A stretch of 64,000 nt of DNA from Paracentrotus lividus (GCA_940671915.1 CALNVZ010003433.1:26635381-26699380); one strand, 5' to 3'. Numbered from the stretch's first letter, positions 48,549 through 61,081 are shown. Program-made: numbers and translations. The notes: a model not told the origin generated them from the letters alone.

Positions 48549-49724
48549 CTATACTAGCACTGCCATGGTGATGGGTACCATCTCCTTCCATGCTATTGAG
48601 TTATTACTGACAACATCTTTAGAAGACCATTTGCCATTGAACCATTTGCCATTCAAGTATCCACCAAATCCTATCCCTCCACTCGAGTCTGTGAAGAGGT
48701 CAATCTCCTCATTATTTAACCAACACTCCTCAGGGATAAATGATATGCCATTGAAACACTCTAGAAATAGGAGCCATGACTGCAGGTCCAGACGTGCTCC
48801 TGATGATAAGGTGAGCTGTCGTTTGCCAACTGTTTGACCTTGTGTTAAATCTATTAAGCGGCGCAGGAATGCCCCACCTGGGCGAACTGCTCTGCAGATG
48901 AAATTGAGAAGGCCGACTAACGATTGAATTTCTTTCACCGCTGTTGTCTTTAGTGACAGTACTTTACTGATCTTGCTCCTGGCTTTTGCAAGTTTGTCAT
49001 GGGGGACTCGTACCTGCATGAGACTGGGATCTAGTTCTAAGCCAAGAAATGTTAGCCGTGTAGTGGGACCTTCAGATTTTTCTTGCGCTAAGGGGATGCC
49101 CAATTCTTCGCATACTGATTTGAGTGCCTGTACTACTCTATGGCACGACACCCCCATTGATTTTGCAGGCCCAATACACAAGAAATCATCCATGTAGTGT
49201 ATTACCCTATCAGAGCCGCTCTGTACCTTTACACAATGTTCAATGAATGTGGAAAATTGCTCAAAGTACGCAGGTGCATTACGAACTCCCATTGGTAGAC
49301 ATTTATCAATGTAATATTGTCCTTCAAATTTCACTCCTAATAATTCAAAGTCTTTGGGGCTTATGGGTAATAGCCGAAATGCAGATTTAATGTCCTCCTT
49401 GGCCAATTCTGCCCCCCTTCCCGTTTGAGCGAGATTTCACGTCTGCAGCTTTGTCAAAACTAGTGTATTCCACCTTACAACACTCGTCTGCAATGAATTA
49501 ACGGAATAGCCAGGAGGAAAGGAGAGATGATTGATCAGCCGGTATTCCCCTGGGGATTTTTTGTTTTTTGGCACTAATCCTATTGGACTGGATCTTAAAT
49601 TATCCAGGGGCCTTGAAGCAAAGGGGCCCATGTAACGCCCCAGTTTTAATTCCTTAAGAATTTTTTCGCGAGCTATTTCCATGTTATTTTCAACTGATTT
49701 CAAGTTAGGGAGGTCCACTGGCAT
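48549..49724 (-). pseudogene. Ngaro reverse transcriptase / RNase H, one in-frame stop, 3' truncated
   Basis: 49,724-49,437 encodes the RT N-terminal part ('SPIGLVPKNKKSPGEYRLIN', 'HLSFPPGYSVN'). A TGA then interrupts, and the same frame continues ('TGRGAELAKEDIKSAFRLLP' with catalytic aspartate, 'LPMGVRNAPAYFEQF', 'VIHYMDDFLCIG' with the YxDD box, 'TRLTFLGLELD'), followed by RNase H text ('IDLFTDSSGGIGFGGYLNGK'). The wording is typical of DIRS/Ngaro RT rather than LINE or LTR RT. RNase H breaks off after 'MVPITMAVLV' at 48,549. Confidence 0.87.
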
Positions 49725-49932
49725 ACGGGGGCCTGTATAATTCAGATCGAATCCTTCACTGAAACCTCTAAGAATTCAGCTGCTTTCTTATTGGGGTAAT
49801 TCTTTAACATTTTCTTCAGGTTTTTTAGGTTGATTGGTACCCGAGCCAATGACCTCACTTTCTCAAAGCTTGGTTTGTTTATGTTCCCTGTGTGTTGATA
49901 CCCCTTTTTGCCCTCTTGCTTTAGTGTCCCCC

Positions 49933-50520
49933 CTACTGGGTGTTAGGTCTACTATTTGTGGAGTTGGATTGTTTGTTTAGGCAACGGACTTTGCCGTGCC
50001 CGTTTGCGTGGCACAGTACACATTTGTGGGTGTACCTACAGTCTTCGCGGTTGCATGATCCAGATCGAAAATTAAGTTTGTGGCATATTCCGTACTTACG
50101 AAAAGAGGATGCCTGTGAGTTTTGAGGACCACTCTTCCTACCAAGTGCCTGATTTGTGGTTGGTGCACTTGGGCGTTTCCAATCCCGGTTTGCCCACTGA
50201 GGGTTATTGGATGTAGGGCCCCGCGCCACTCGTGGGGCCCCACCACCTACTACATGGAGTAACCATAGTTCCCCATTTATCTCTGCCCAAGACCCCCCTG
50301 TTGCACAAAAGCGGTGCCGAAATTCTATGTCGTAGTCCCTCCACCCGTATCCGTAGTAGCGAGAAGCAGCAGAACGAATGAGGTGGCAGTACTTTAGAAT
50401 TGCATGAGTATGTTGTGGATTTGCTTCTAGATAAATACTTGTGTAAACCAAGAATGCATTAGTCCATGTTTCTAGGGACACAATCTTGTTTTTGGAGGGA
50501 GCATTGTAGGGCTTTAACAC
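49933..50520 (-). pseudogene. Ngaro gag-like frame, C-terminal part with zinc-binding clusters
   Basis: A 195-codon frame. Near its C-terminus 'YGICHKLNFRSGSC', 'CRYTHKCVLCHANGHG' and 'KVRC' form CCCH- and CCHC-like clusters of the kind seen in DIRS/Ngaro capsid-like proteins. It is out of frame with the upstream gag part (50,888-51,583), implying a frameshift or deletion between 50,520 and 50,888. Probable role: nucleic acid binding during replication. Confidence 0.7.
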
Positions 50521-50887
50521 ACTAGCCTCCCTTCCCCCTCAGCTACCGCCAGATTGGTTCCCCGTTGCATGCTGCATCACGCATGTTGTTGGAGGTTACA
50601 TCTTGTGCATTTACCAGTAAATTGAGGTCAACATACTCCCCTCTCCAAATTTTTTCCTTTATGCTATTGGGGATAGCTACACCTAGTTTGTCTCCTACTG
50701 GATTTAAAGGGGAATGATGTCTGTTGTGACCTCCTCTATCAAGTTCTCAGTTGTAGGCCTGTGTTCTGTGTTGCTAGATCTACCCCTGGTTTGGTCAACT
50801 TGCCCTCTATCCCTAGGGCCTGTTGCCTCGTTTTCGTAAACATCAACTTGCCCTTTAGTCTGATGGGTTTGTATCTGAACATTAGAT

Positions 50888-51583
50888 CTAGGGGGTACAA
50901 TTGCTGGGAAAGAAGATGTGAATGGGGTCTCCCCTATTCCCGAATGACATTGCTCTCCTATGTTTGGAGTTAATGTGCCCCATAGCAGGGCATTGGCTAC
51001 AACCTGTGCGGTCTCTTACTGCTACATCTATAACTTGAGCAGACCCTCCATTTATGACTATGTTTCCAGATTGATGTGTCTCACCTGGGTTAGTATAACT
51101 ATAGGTGCTGGGATGAGCCTGGCTTGGCTGCACCTGGCTCCCCTGTACCTGGCTTGGCCGTACTTGACTTGGCTGTATCTGGCTTGGCTGTACCTGGCTT
51201 GACCCGGGTTGTGGTGGCACTGCTTCTGCTGGGTTCTGCCTCGGTTCGCTCACCAATTCCGTCCCGCTACGCGACGGCTTGCCCCGGGGGGTTGGTGCAG
51301 ACCGTGTACGTGCAGCTGGCGTTTGCATGGTTTGTGCTTGGTGAGTTCGTCCTCTTTTTGACTGAGATCGTGTGACAGTTTGTGCTGGTTCTGCGGCCTT
51401 TCTCTTTTTGTTTTTTCCATTGTCATTTGTTCTCCGATCTGTTTGCTTCTGGGGTCGACTCTGAAATGTGATGGATACGCTACTTTGACGTTTAGAAAAG
51501 GGGGTAAAACTTGCACAGCTGTAGCCAAAACTTGCTGCCTTTACGAATTTATGATGCAATGGCGGATCTTGTGTGCGCGACAA
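50888..51583 (-). pseudogene. Ngaro gag-like frame, N-terminal part
   Basis: A 231-codon frame beginning within the A1 repeat. It is basic and proline/glutamine-rich, with a repeated five-residue SQVQP-type unit (about residues 130-160). No domain is recognised; position and charge suggest the N-terminal part of the Ngaro ORF1 protein. Confidence 0.6.
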
Positions 51584-51764
51584 TAACCTGCGTCTAACAT
51601 GCGCTGTTCCCCTGTAATTGGTTCACCTGCGCAGCTGGTGATTAATAGCAATCTCTCCATTGATTCTGAGAATTTGCATACGTTAGTATTCAAATAATTA
51701 TTTCGATACAGTAAACACTTGTCTCTCTCAAAAATTTACTGATCACTGAAAATGATCATTACCT
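51526..51764 (-). repeat. Ngaro 5' terminal repeat A1
   Basis: Outer terminus GATCATTACCTTT followed by foldback-element sequence. On the minus strand it forms the element's 5' end and includes the first codons of the gag-like frame. Confidence 0.85.
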
Positions 51765-51799
51765 TTATAGTATAAAAATAATATATACAAAGTATAGAA

Positions 51800-53560
51800 A
51801 AAGTTGGAAGCGTTAGGAACAAGTGTAATTTTTGCATAAATCCTTCAAAATGGCGCATTTGCAGTTGCTGTGAACGTAATCTATTCGGATCTAATATCGA
51901 ATAACATTAATTGCGTTGTTTCCCAGATGTTTTCAGATAGATGTGAATATGTTAATTGATACATTTGCGTAATTGATAACAAATTGTTGTTTTAGAGTCA
52001 TTAAACGGCACTGAAAAATGACTAATTTTGCTTTTTTCAACACGGTCGTATTCAATATTATTGTGTTGCCGTGTATCTTCGGATCTAAGGCGACATAGAA
52101 ACACATTTCTTGGTGCTGATACCTATTGTTTTCAGGGAGATGATACGTTTTTAATTGACAGTGTATTGAGATCATGATAGCAGACATGTGGTTCAGGAAA
52201 CAGTTGAAGAACGGGAACAAGTGACTATTTGCTAAAATGGCTAGCATATTATCAGCTTATTCTGCCCTGTATATCTGATCTAAGGACTATGTAGAAACAA
52301 CAATTTTTGCTGTCGAAGTCATGTTTTCGGGTAGTGTATACGTTAATTGACAGTATTGAGATTTTAGATAACATACATGTGGTTTTCAGAACACTGAAGA
52401 GGAACATGACTAATTTTGCATAAAAATGGCTGTGCCCATTCAGCATTATTCTGCCATGTATATCCTGATCTATAAACTATTAGAAACACCATTGGTGTTG
52501 TTCGAATGTATGTTTTTCGGGTTAGTGTATAGTAGTAGCGAGTTATGAGTTTAGGAGTAACTCATGTGGTGTTCAGAAACACTGAAGAAGGACAATTATG
52601 ACTAATTTTGCATAAAATGGCTGCCAGTTCAGGCTTATATTGGCCTGTATATCCTGATCTGGACTATTAGAAACACAATTTTGGTGGTCGAAATCTATGG
52701 TTTTAGGGTTGTGATGATACGTTAATTGACAGTAATTGAGGATCTTAGATAACTTAAATGTTGGTTTTCAGGAACAGTTGAGAAGGAAAACAATGACTAA
52801 TTGCATAATAAATGGCTGCCTTCAGCTTATTTTGCCTGATATATTCCTGATCTAGGGACTAATTTAGAAGGAAAACACAATTTTTTGTGTCGAAAGCTAT
52901 GTTCGGTTCAGGATTAGGTAATACTTAATTGACCAAGTCTAGAGATCATTTAGATAACTAAACGTAGATATCATGAACATGAAGGAAGGAAAACAAATGA
53001 CTAATTGCACATAAATTGCTGCCATTCAGCATTTTTTTGCCTGGATATCCCGATCTTAGGACTATTTAGAAACACAATTTTTGTATCGAAACCTATGTTC
53101 TCAGGGTAGATGAATACGTTAATTGACATTATTGAGATCATTTAGATAACAGAAATGTGATTTCAGAAACATTGAAGAAGGAAAACAATGACTAATTTGC
53201 ATAACATGTCTGCCATTCAGCATTTTTTTGCCTGTATATCCCGCTCTAAGACTATTAGAAACACAAGTTTTGTGTCAAAATCTATGTTTTCAGGGTAGAG
53301 AAATATGTTTATTGACAGTATTGAGATAATTTGATAACACAAAATGTTATTTAAGAAACAGATTACTAGAACAATTACTAATTTGCATATATTTTTAAAA
53401 GGTGAGCGCCATTCTAAATATGTTTTGCCTGTATCTTCGCCTAAATTTGGTTTCAGATAGAATGCAACAGTACAGTAGAGCATTGCATAATTTGTATAAA
53501 ATGACCACCGTTCAGCATTATTTTCAGCATATATCATGATCTAGGACTATTAGAAACACA

Positions 53561-53570
<10 letters not shown>
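51800..53570 (+). repeat. ~193-bp tandem repeat, left arm of the foldback element
   Basis: About nine units, each with GACTAATTTTGCATAAAATG, GCCATTCAGCATTATTTTGC, TATATCCTGATCTA, TTAGAAACACAATTTT and TACGTTAATTGACAGT in order. GACTAATT anchors fall at about 52,018, 52,222, 52,407, 52,600, 52,793, 52,996, 53,188 and 53,373. Units are heavily mutated with many indels. Confidence 0.8.
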
Positions 53571-53591
<21 letters not shown>

Positions 53592-54379
53592 TTATATACT
53601 TATGTTTTTTTAGCGTAGAGGAATACGTTAATTGTGTTTCTGATAGTCCTATAGATCAGGGTATACAGGCAAAAAAATGCAGAATGGCGGCCCTTTTAAG
53701 CAAATAAGCCATTGTTCTACTGCTTCAATGTTTCTGAAACAAAATTTATGTTATCTGATGATCTCAATAATGTCATTTAACGTATAACTCTACCCTGAAA
53801 ACATAGATTTCGACACAAAAATTGTGTTGATAATAGTCTTAGATCAGGATATACAGGCAAAATAATGCTGAAAGGCAGCCATGTTATGCAAATTAGTCAT
53901 TGTTTTTCTTCTTCAATGTTTCTGAAACCACATTTATGTTCTAATGATTAATATTTTGAAACAAACTGTCAAATGACATGCTCTTGATTTGCTCTTGTAT
54001 TTGACTCGTTTTCTCAGATTTTTTTGGATTTTGTTGTAAAAAGTGGAAATGCCTTAAGGATATTCTCCTTTCTACTGTGATCAGGAACCACTTTGACTAT
54101 TATTTGGACACTCATATCTGAAGTAAGTGACAATTTATAACTCAACTTCAACTCTGCTCAGAGACTGGAATTATACTGCAGTCGCATATACCAACTTTGG
54201 ATGTAGCCAAGAGCAATATTTTTTACTTCTTAGTGTCTTCAATCACAGAACCCCATTCTTATCACTGAACTCACTCAACCTGAACTAAGTATCTTTGCAG
54301 CCATAGCCAGTAGTGAACAATGGGGTTAAGCAAAACAAGAGCAGCAGCCTTTAAGACGACAATTGACGTCTTGTAAAAG

Positions 54380-55185
54380 GCCAAAGCTTCATAGATCTCG
54401 TCCGGCTGCGTGATAGTCTGATTTCGCAGGAACGTAACAATTAGAAGTACAAGTTGAATGTTGAAGAAATATTGATCTGGAAACAGTAGAAGAAGGTAAA
54501 GAAATAGATGACTCCAAAAGAAGCTTGGGCACACGAAAGAGTAAACGACGTCCAACGAGCCATATTGCGATCTGACCAGTCCGGCGGCGTAACAACCTAC
54601 GTATTTTTGGTATCAAAGAAAAAAAAGATGAAGACACAGACCAGATTGTCATTGAGACTGCGAGGAAATTGGGTGTTGAGCTATCATTGTCCGATTCTAT
54701 CCGCTCACACAGACAGGAAAACCTAAATACAACATGAGCTAGAAATGGAGGAGCAACAAGAAAGGAAACAACACAACAACAAACGCAGCATCACAAGCAT
54801 CACTTCACAACAGCAACACACATGAATCAACAGCAAAACATCACACCAGTGATCTCATACACGCAGGACACAACCAGCATACTACAACTACGAGATACGC
54901 CACCGTCCATTCTGGTTTAAGTTCACCAGTTATGGAATCGCCATGCCCTCATTGCAACAGGAAAACCTTAAAAGATTAGTGGGTTAGCATTTCAGAGGAT
55001 CTGATCCACAAAGCTAGACCTACTCGCAAAACCTACAATCACTGAATGTTCTGCAAGCATGGTCAAGCGACGGTAGATCATCGCCTACTGGAGTGCACAA
55101 ACGGAAAGAAAATAACGAACTGATATCAACAGAAGCTGACTCAAGAACATTCCTGAGTTAAGAAAACATAGACTTTATCGAGTGA
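54380..55185 (+). pseudogene. LINE ORF1 remnant
   Basis: Frames near 54,590-54,720 read 'NLRIFGIKE' with 'DTDQIVIETARKLGVELS' and 'DSIRSHR', the conserved centre of CR1/L2-type ORF1 RNA-binding proteins. Later text ('NIPELRKHRLYR' near 55,150) fits the end of such a protein. The frame changes several times. Confidence 0.65.
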
Positions 55186-55539
55186 GTGAATCATGGATTG
55201 TGCAATATAAACATACAAATACATTTATATCATGTCCAAATCTCATGTCATTTGGTATTATATTGCAATTGATATTATATACTTGATTACGCTGATGGTT
55301 CCTGATTATCTAATGCTTTACATTTAAAAACCTTGTGTTTTTTTTTTCTTCATGATTTGTATTTCTTCTTTGATATGTAGTAAACTTTTGTTTTGGTTCT
55401 TCATGGATTGTAAATGTATTTTATGTAACAGCAACACTTACATGTAATATATGTTTCTATGCCAAAATGAGGGGATTGTAACTTGATAGAGGATGATGAA
55501 GATGAAAATAGAATATTTTATAATAATCAGTATTACACA

Positions 55540-58391
55540 CCCTCTGAATTTAAAACTACAATTGCAAAATTATGATAATTCTTCCACAGTATCTCTGGCA
55601 GCTTTAAATTGCCGTAGTTTGAAGCATAACTTTGACTCTTCAATTATTGCTTGATGATATTTCTTACTCTTATCTTTTATTGAATCTGCGAAACCTGGTT
55701 TTAAACAAGGGGACGAAAATGATTTTAATCTTACACATTACAACCTAATTGCAAATAGCCGTCATGACAAGAGAGGTGGTGGTGTTGGAATATAATGTAA
55801 ATGATAAATTTTAGATACAAAAGAAGACTAGACTTAGACATTTTTCTGTGACAGTATTGAAAAGTATATTTATTGAAGTGTATAGCAAAATTAAAAAACT
55901 ATATTGTGCTGTAATATATAGACCACCAGTCAAATTTCTTCAGAGTTTTATAGATAAAATATATGTACCATTGAATACAATTCTACAAGAAAAAAAGAAT
56001 GTATATTAATGGGTGATTTAATGTTGATTTTTTGAAGATAAATGAAAGTGTAAATGTAACTGAATTCTTTAATGATATTGTAAACTTTTCTTCTTTACCT
56101 TATATATCATACCCAACCAGAATCACAGATCAATGTGCATCTACTTTGGATAATATTTTTATTAATTGTTCTGAAAATGTTTTTATTGTCTGGTATTATA
56201 GAATCTGATGTAAGTGATCACTTACACCATTATAGTTTTGAAATCTGACACTTATAACAGAATCTGAAGCGGAAATGACCTATTATTGACTTAAATGAAG
56301 AAAATATACACTTTTTTTGTCAGGAATTGGCTGTGTAAATTGGCAATGTCTGGATCAGTTTGTAAATGCTAATAAAAAATATGATCACTTCTTAAATATA
56401 TGGTTGAACTATATAAAAAGTGGTCTCCTCTTAAACATTAAAAAATAAAAACAAAAATACCAATAAAAACCTTGGGTAACTAAGGATATAGTAAAGCTTA
56501 GCAAGAAAAAAATTACTGTATCGTAAATATTTAAGAAACGCACCCTAGTACGAAAAGAATCTTACAAAATGTAGAAATATTTTAAATAACCTTTCTCAGA
56601 AAGTAAACGCAAATATTACGACTCAAATTTGAATCAGTACGTCATGATAAGAAAGGAACATGCGAAACTCATTAATTACATTTTAAATAAAACAACTAAG
56701 AAAGGGAAATAAAAGAAATAGAAAAATGATGGTGTGATAATCACAGAGAAACAAGATATGCCAATTTGTTAAATGCAATACTTTAGTACTATTTGGAAAA
56801 AAAATTAACGAAAGTGTAAATAATGATGTTAACACAGATTCAATTAAATCACGACAGGTTTTTACATTGGTAATTTTAAGGAATCATGTTTATGCAACCA
56901 ATAACAGAAGCTGATATATATGATGTTATTTCAAACTTGATGTAAACAAAAAGCCCCGGATATGATGGTGTACATCCTAAGGTATTGAAGAAATCGATTA
57001 TATCTTATACTCACTCCACTAAGCAATATTATAAATGCGCATCAATTCAACAGGGTATCTTTCCAGATCATTAAAATAGCAAAAGTTATACCTGTATATA
57101 AAAAAGGAAATGAATCACATGCCACAAATTACAGACAATATCTGTTTTATCTGCTTTTTGTAAAATATTTGAAAAATTATATATAAAAACTTACCTCTCT
57201 TCTTGACACCCCATTGCATTTTGTATAATAAACAATTTGGTTTTAGGAAAAAATATTAGTACCTCTCATGCTCTTTATGGATTTCACTGACAGGAATTTC
57301 CAAAGCTATTGAAATAAGATTTTTAGTAGGAATATTTTAGACCTCTCTAAAGCGTTCGATTGCATTGATCATAACATTTTGCTTAAAAAACTGTACTTTT
57401 ATGGGATAAGAGAGGTACCCCTTTACTTTTAATAAAAAGTTATTTATCAAATAGAAAACAATTTACTAATGTGGTACTTATTCTTCTACTTATAATGAAA
57501 TAACTACTGGAGTCCCTCAGGGATCAAATTTGGGTCCGCTTTTATTCCTTATTTACATAAATGACTTACCTTCTGTTAGCAATGTATTATCTTCGATTTT
57601 ATTGCTGATGATACTACTTTGTTTCTGACTGGAAAAGACCCTGTAATAATTAACAATCTACTTAACAGTGAATTAAGGAAAAATATATAAATGGTTTAAT
57701 GCAAATAAACTTTTGTGATTAATTTGATAAAACTAATTATGTCATTTTAAGACTAGAAACAAACGTATCGATGAGTGCAATACATATATCTATAGATGGT
57801 AAAGAAATAAAGAAGTGTAATTCTGTGAAAATTTTAGGAATCTATATAGACTGTGATTTAACTTGGAAAAATCATATTAACTACATCTCTTGTAAAATAT
57901 CTAGAGTTATTGGAGTCATTAATAGACTAAAACATTTGTTACCCATTCGTGTTCTTGTTAACTTATATAATACCATGATATTGCCAGATTTTGAACTATT
58001 GTATCATTTTATGGGGAGGCTGTGCTTCCTATTTGTTCAACAAAGTATTTGTTTTACAAAAAAAGTTGTTAGGATAATTTACAAACTCATCATATAATGC
58101 TCATACTGATAAATTATTTGTGAAATTAAATATTCTAAAATTAGAGCACATTTATGAACTATCAGTTACCTCTTTTATGTTTTTGTATATAAAAAATGCT
58201 CTTCCTTCTTGTTTTAATAATTATTTTGTCTCAAACAAAACCATAAATACATATACTACTAGAAACTCCGAAAAAATATATATTCCTACAACCAAATATA
58301 ATTTCTCCAGAACTATTATTAGATATAAAGGACCAGTTATGTGGAAAATTTATCAGAAAGTCTTAAAAACTCCCCTTCTCTATCTTCCTTG
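55540..58391 (+). pseudogene. LINE ORF2 remnant: AP endonuclease and reverse transcriptase
   Basis: Endonuclease: 'LNCRSLKHNFDSS' (about 55,605), 'RHDKRGGGVGI' (55,765), 'YRPPVKFLQSFI' (55,918), 'DQCASTLDNIFINC' (56,130). RT: 'KSPGYDGVHPKVLKK' (56,950), '[20 protein letters not shown]' (57,510), a broken ADDTT box near 57,607, then 'VKILGIYIDCDLTWKNHINY' (57,820), and the C-terminal block ending near 58,391. At least ten frame changes. Typical of CR1/L2/Jockey-like LINEs; clade uncertain. Confidence 0.8.
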
Positions 58392-58540
58392 AAACGTAAT
58401 TTTAAAATGAAATATTTGAACCCTCTTAAGTAATTGCCTGTTAAGCCTTTTTTGTGTTTGTTCGTTTGTGTATTTTTGTTTTAAGCGCCCTTTTCTGTTT
58501 TTGTTAGTTTAGACATTTAGTTTTTTAACAATGTAGTAAA

Positions 58541-58586
58541 ATGGGGATCAGCCTTGACAAGCCAATGGCTTTTGCTGATCCCTCCA
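58541..58586 (+). other. Stem-loop in LINE 3' UTR
   Basis: GGGGATCAGC pairs with GCTGATCCC, and within it AAGCC pairs with GGCTT around AAT. A 3' hairpin is a common feature of CR1/L2-type LINE RNAs recognised during target-primed reverse transcription. Confidence 0.55.
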
Positions 58587-59865
58587 TCCGCTGCATTGTT
58601 TTTTTCTTTTTATCTTTTATTTATTGTAAACTGTTATGTTATATAAGTAAAACATGATTGTATTCTATATCTATATGTTGCTTTGTTTATTCAAATACTG
58701 TATTTGTAAATATGCATTTTTTAATGGATGTGAAATAAATGAACTGAACTGAACTGAACTGAACTGAATCTCTATATTGTCCATTAACGTATTCCTCTTT
58801 CGTGACAACATAGGTATAGACATAGAAATTGTGTTTCTATGTCTCCTAGATTCGAAGATACAGGCAACACATATATTGAATAGCGGCCATTTTTGAAAAT
58901 ATGCAAATTAGTCATTGTTCCACTGCTTTAATGTCTCTAAAACAACATATCTGTTATCAAATTATCCAAATGATATCAATCAACGTACTCATCTATCCCG
59001 AAAACATTGGAATAGAAACTGAATTTATGTTTTATGTTATGAGTCTTAGATCCGAATATACAGTTCAAACATTGGCAAATGGCGGCCATTTTGAATTTAT
59101 GCAAATTAGACATTGTTCCACAGCTTCGGTTTTTCTATACTTTTGATATATTATTTTGATTACTATAATAGTTCATTTCTGAAAATTTCGTTTCTATTGC
59201 AATATGTTTCGTCATTTTTTCCTCTATTGTTACTGTACTAAACAGTATGTACTGTATAACAAGTGTATATATACGGATTTGCTCCATAATCGGGCGATTT
59301 TTTGGATTTTTCGTATATTACGTTCATAGGTTTAACCTATAATATCTTTTTACAGAAAAAAAGGTTTTACTCCAATCTTTTATCAGATCAGAGTACATAC
59401 TAATGGGCATATTTTCAGAAAGTAACAACTCTCAACTTTTTAAAGAAATTTTAATACATTAAATTTAAAAATATGTGAAAAAATTCATTTTTTGGAAAAA
59501 ATTGAAAAAATTATGTTTTTAACTACAAAACAGAATTTAGTTAGTTTTAATTTTCATTCAAATTAGCATTGTTTTAAAGGAAATTTACTACTCTTTCATA
59601 TGAGACCAAACTCATTGAGTTTAGAGAATTATTTCTATAACTTTTCTTCAAAATAATATTTTTTGTAAAAAGGGCGGCCTTTTTTGTAAAAGGGGCTGTA
59701 GAAAAAAAGTGATACTACAATTTGAGACTACTACCTACCTAGCAGTGATCTAGTGGGTCCATACTACCCCCCTATGGTGGCAGACCTTTTCTGTGGTGTG
59801 GGTTGAACGAACTCCTTAAATAAGGCCCCTATGGGATTTTGCTCCCGGTCTATTGTATCTCCTTG

Positions 59866-60401
59866 GTCTGAGCAGAAGATCGAACATCAGATACCGGTAC
59901 TCCGAAGAATTCAACCTAATTTGACAGTTAATAAACTTCATTGCTGCATCCAATAACAGAAGTGATCAGTTTCTATCAATGATCAGTTTCTATCTATGGT
60001 GAGTTTAAATAGCTAAACAGCTTAACTTGTCATTTAATAAATAACCACTAAACTGGAAGTTTACCACCACATTGTACTAGCTCTTTCTCCCAACTAATTC
60101 ACTCAACGCATTCGCTCACTTGTGTACACTCTTGTGTCAGATCATACTGCATGCATACACACGTGCATACAATCAAGCAATGTCACTACAATCAATCTCA
60201 CTGACCCCTTACTGCGGCAGCCCGTACACGAAGTGTACGCGGGCTGCGAGTTATTAGCATCAAAACATGAGGTGCATTCCCTTTTCCAGACAAGAATGTC
60301 AAAATTATGGAATAAAAGATGGACAAACCTATTTTAATAATTAGTATATGTACTTACAATACCAGCCGGATGCCTATCCTCATTTTTTATGATGATCATA
60401 A

Positions 60402-60452
<51 letters not shown>

Positions 60453-60474
60453 ATCAGAATTGCTGTTACAGCGT
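59866..60474. other. Spacer right of the foldback element
   Basis: No gene. Contains a GC-rich hairpin at 60,212-60,247 (GCAGCCCGTACAC facing GTGTACGCGGGCTGC) and a 40-plus A-run at about 60,405-60,448. Confidence 0.5.
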
Positions 60475-61081
60475 AGTTTAATGAGTCACGTTCGCGGTGA
60501 TTAGTTTGCAACACGCATGCGCGACATCGGCAGCTTCTTCTTCGCTTGACTTCCTCCAGTTTGGAGAACTGCAGTTGTTGCAGAGGAATACACGTGTGAT
60601 AGGTACAGACGAGGTTAGTACAGGACAGGGTTTACGTTGAGACAGTGACATGGGTACGTTTAACATGTACGCCAAGTATAAAACTGAGAGAAGTATTGTG
60701 AAATGTTGAAAGGTTATTCCAGTCAGAGGGGGAAGTAGATGCATGAGAGCAAGAGCCGAGAAGGGAGAGCTCTGTAAAACATTCAGCTGGCGTATTGGAT
60801 GTGGCATAGTGTCTCTTCCATTGTCTTGGCCACGCGAGGAGAAGTCGGTCTCTGATGGTAACGTAAAGAGGACATTCGCCTACCAGGTGGATCACGTACA
60901 GTCTCCGTCCTTTCATCACAGGGGCAGCATGGGCTATTTGTTCCATTGCTAATGACATGATTGCGAAAGTTGGTGAGATACACTCCACTGAGTAACTGTA
61001 CTTTGATGGGTGTTGCCTGTCTAAGCAGTGGTGGATGGATGACCGAAGGCAATAACTTGTGCATCTGGTCGAGGTCGGTGT

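Larger units (their letters stand above)
44413..51764 (-). mobile_element. Ngaro-type DIRS-order retrotransposon, degenerate but with both ends
   Basis: Read on the minus strand: A1 repeat (51,764-51,526), gag-like frames, RT/RNase H, a tyrosine recombinase fragment, an SGNH hydrolase, then B1 (46,805-46,412), A2 (46,408-46,156) and B2 (ending at 44,413). A1 equals A2 and the terminal ~400 bases of B2 equal B1, and A2 abuts B1 directly. This is the split direct repeat structure (A1-B1A2-B2) of Ngaro elements, which integrate by a tyrosine recombinase without target duplication. The ends are confirmed by comparison with the empty site in the inverted arm near 59,160. Stops and a deletion show it is no longer autonomous. 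Confidence 0.88.
53980..58768 (+). mobile_element. Near-full-length CR1/L2-like LINE inserted in the foldback arm
   Basis: Contains an ORF1 remnant (54,380-55,185), an ORF2 remnant with endonuclease and RT (55,540-58,391), a 3' UTR with a stem-loop (58,541-58,586) and a (TGAAC)n tail at 58,738-58,768. Repeat-array sequence lies on both sides. Many frameshifts and stops. Confidence 0.8.
53640..59150 (-). repeat. ~193-bp repeat in inverted orientation (53,640-53,980 and 58,769-59,150)
   Basis: Four recognisable units in reverse complement to 51,800-53,570 (ATGCAAATTAGTCATTGTTC near 53,890 and 58,903), split by the LINE at about 53,980-58,768. The switch of orientation is at about 53,570-53,640, next to a T-run. 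Confidence 0.75.
43738..59865. mobile_element. Large foldback (long inverted repeat) element, split by Ngaro and LINE insertions
   Basis: The left arm is 43,738-44,412 plus 51,765 to about 53,570; the right arm is about 53,640-53,980 plus 58,769-59,865, in reverse complement. The outer ~650 bases match (landmarks GTTTAACCTATAATA inverted near 59,330 and TTCGTTCAACCC inverted near 59,800), and the inner part of each arm is a ~193-bp tandem repeat. Rejoining the left arm across the Ngaro (…CAGAAATGAAGTATT with ATAGTATAAAAATAATAT…) reproduces the uninterrupted right arm. Long inverted repeats with tandemly repeated inner domains are known from foldback and sea urchin TU elements. No transposase is seen. 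Confidence 0.75.
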
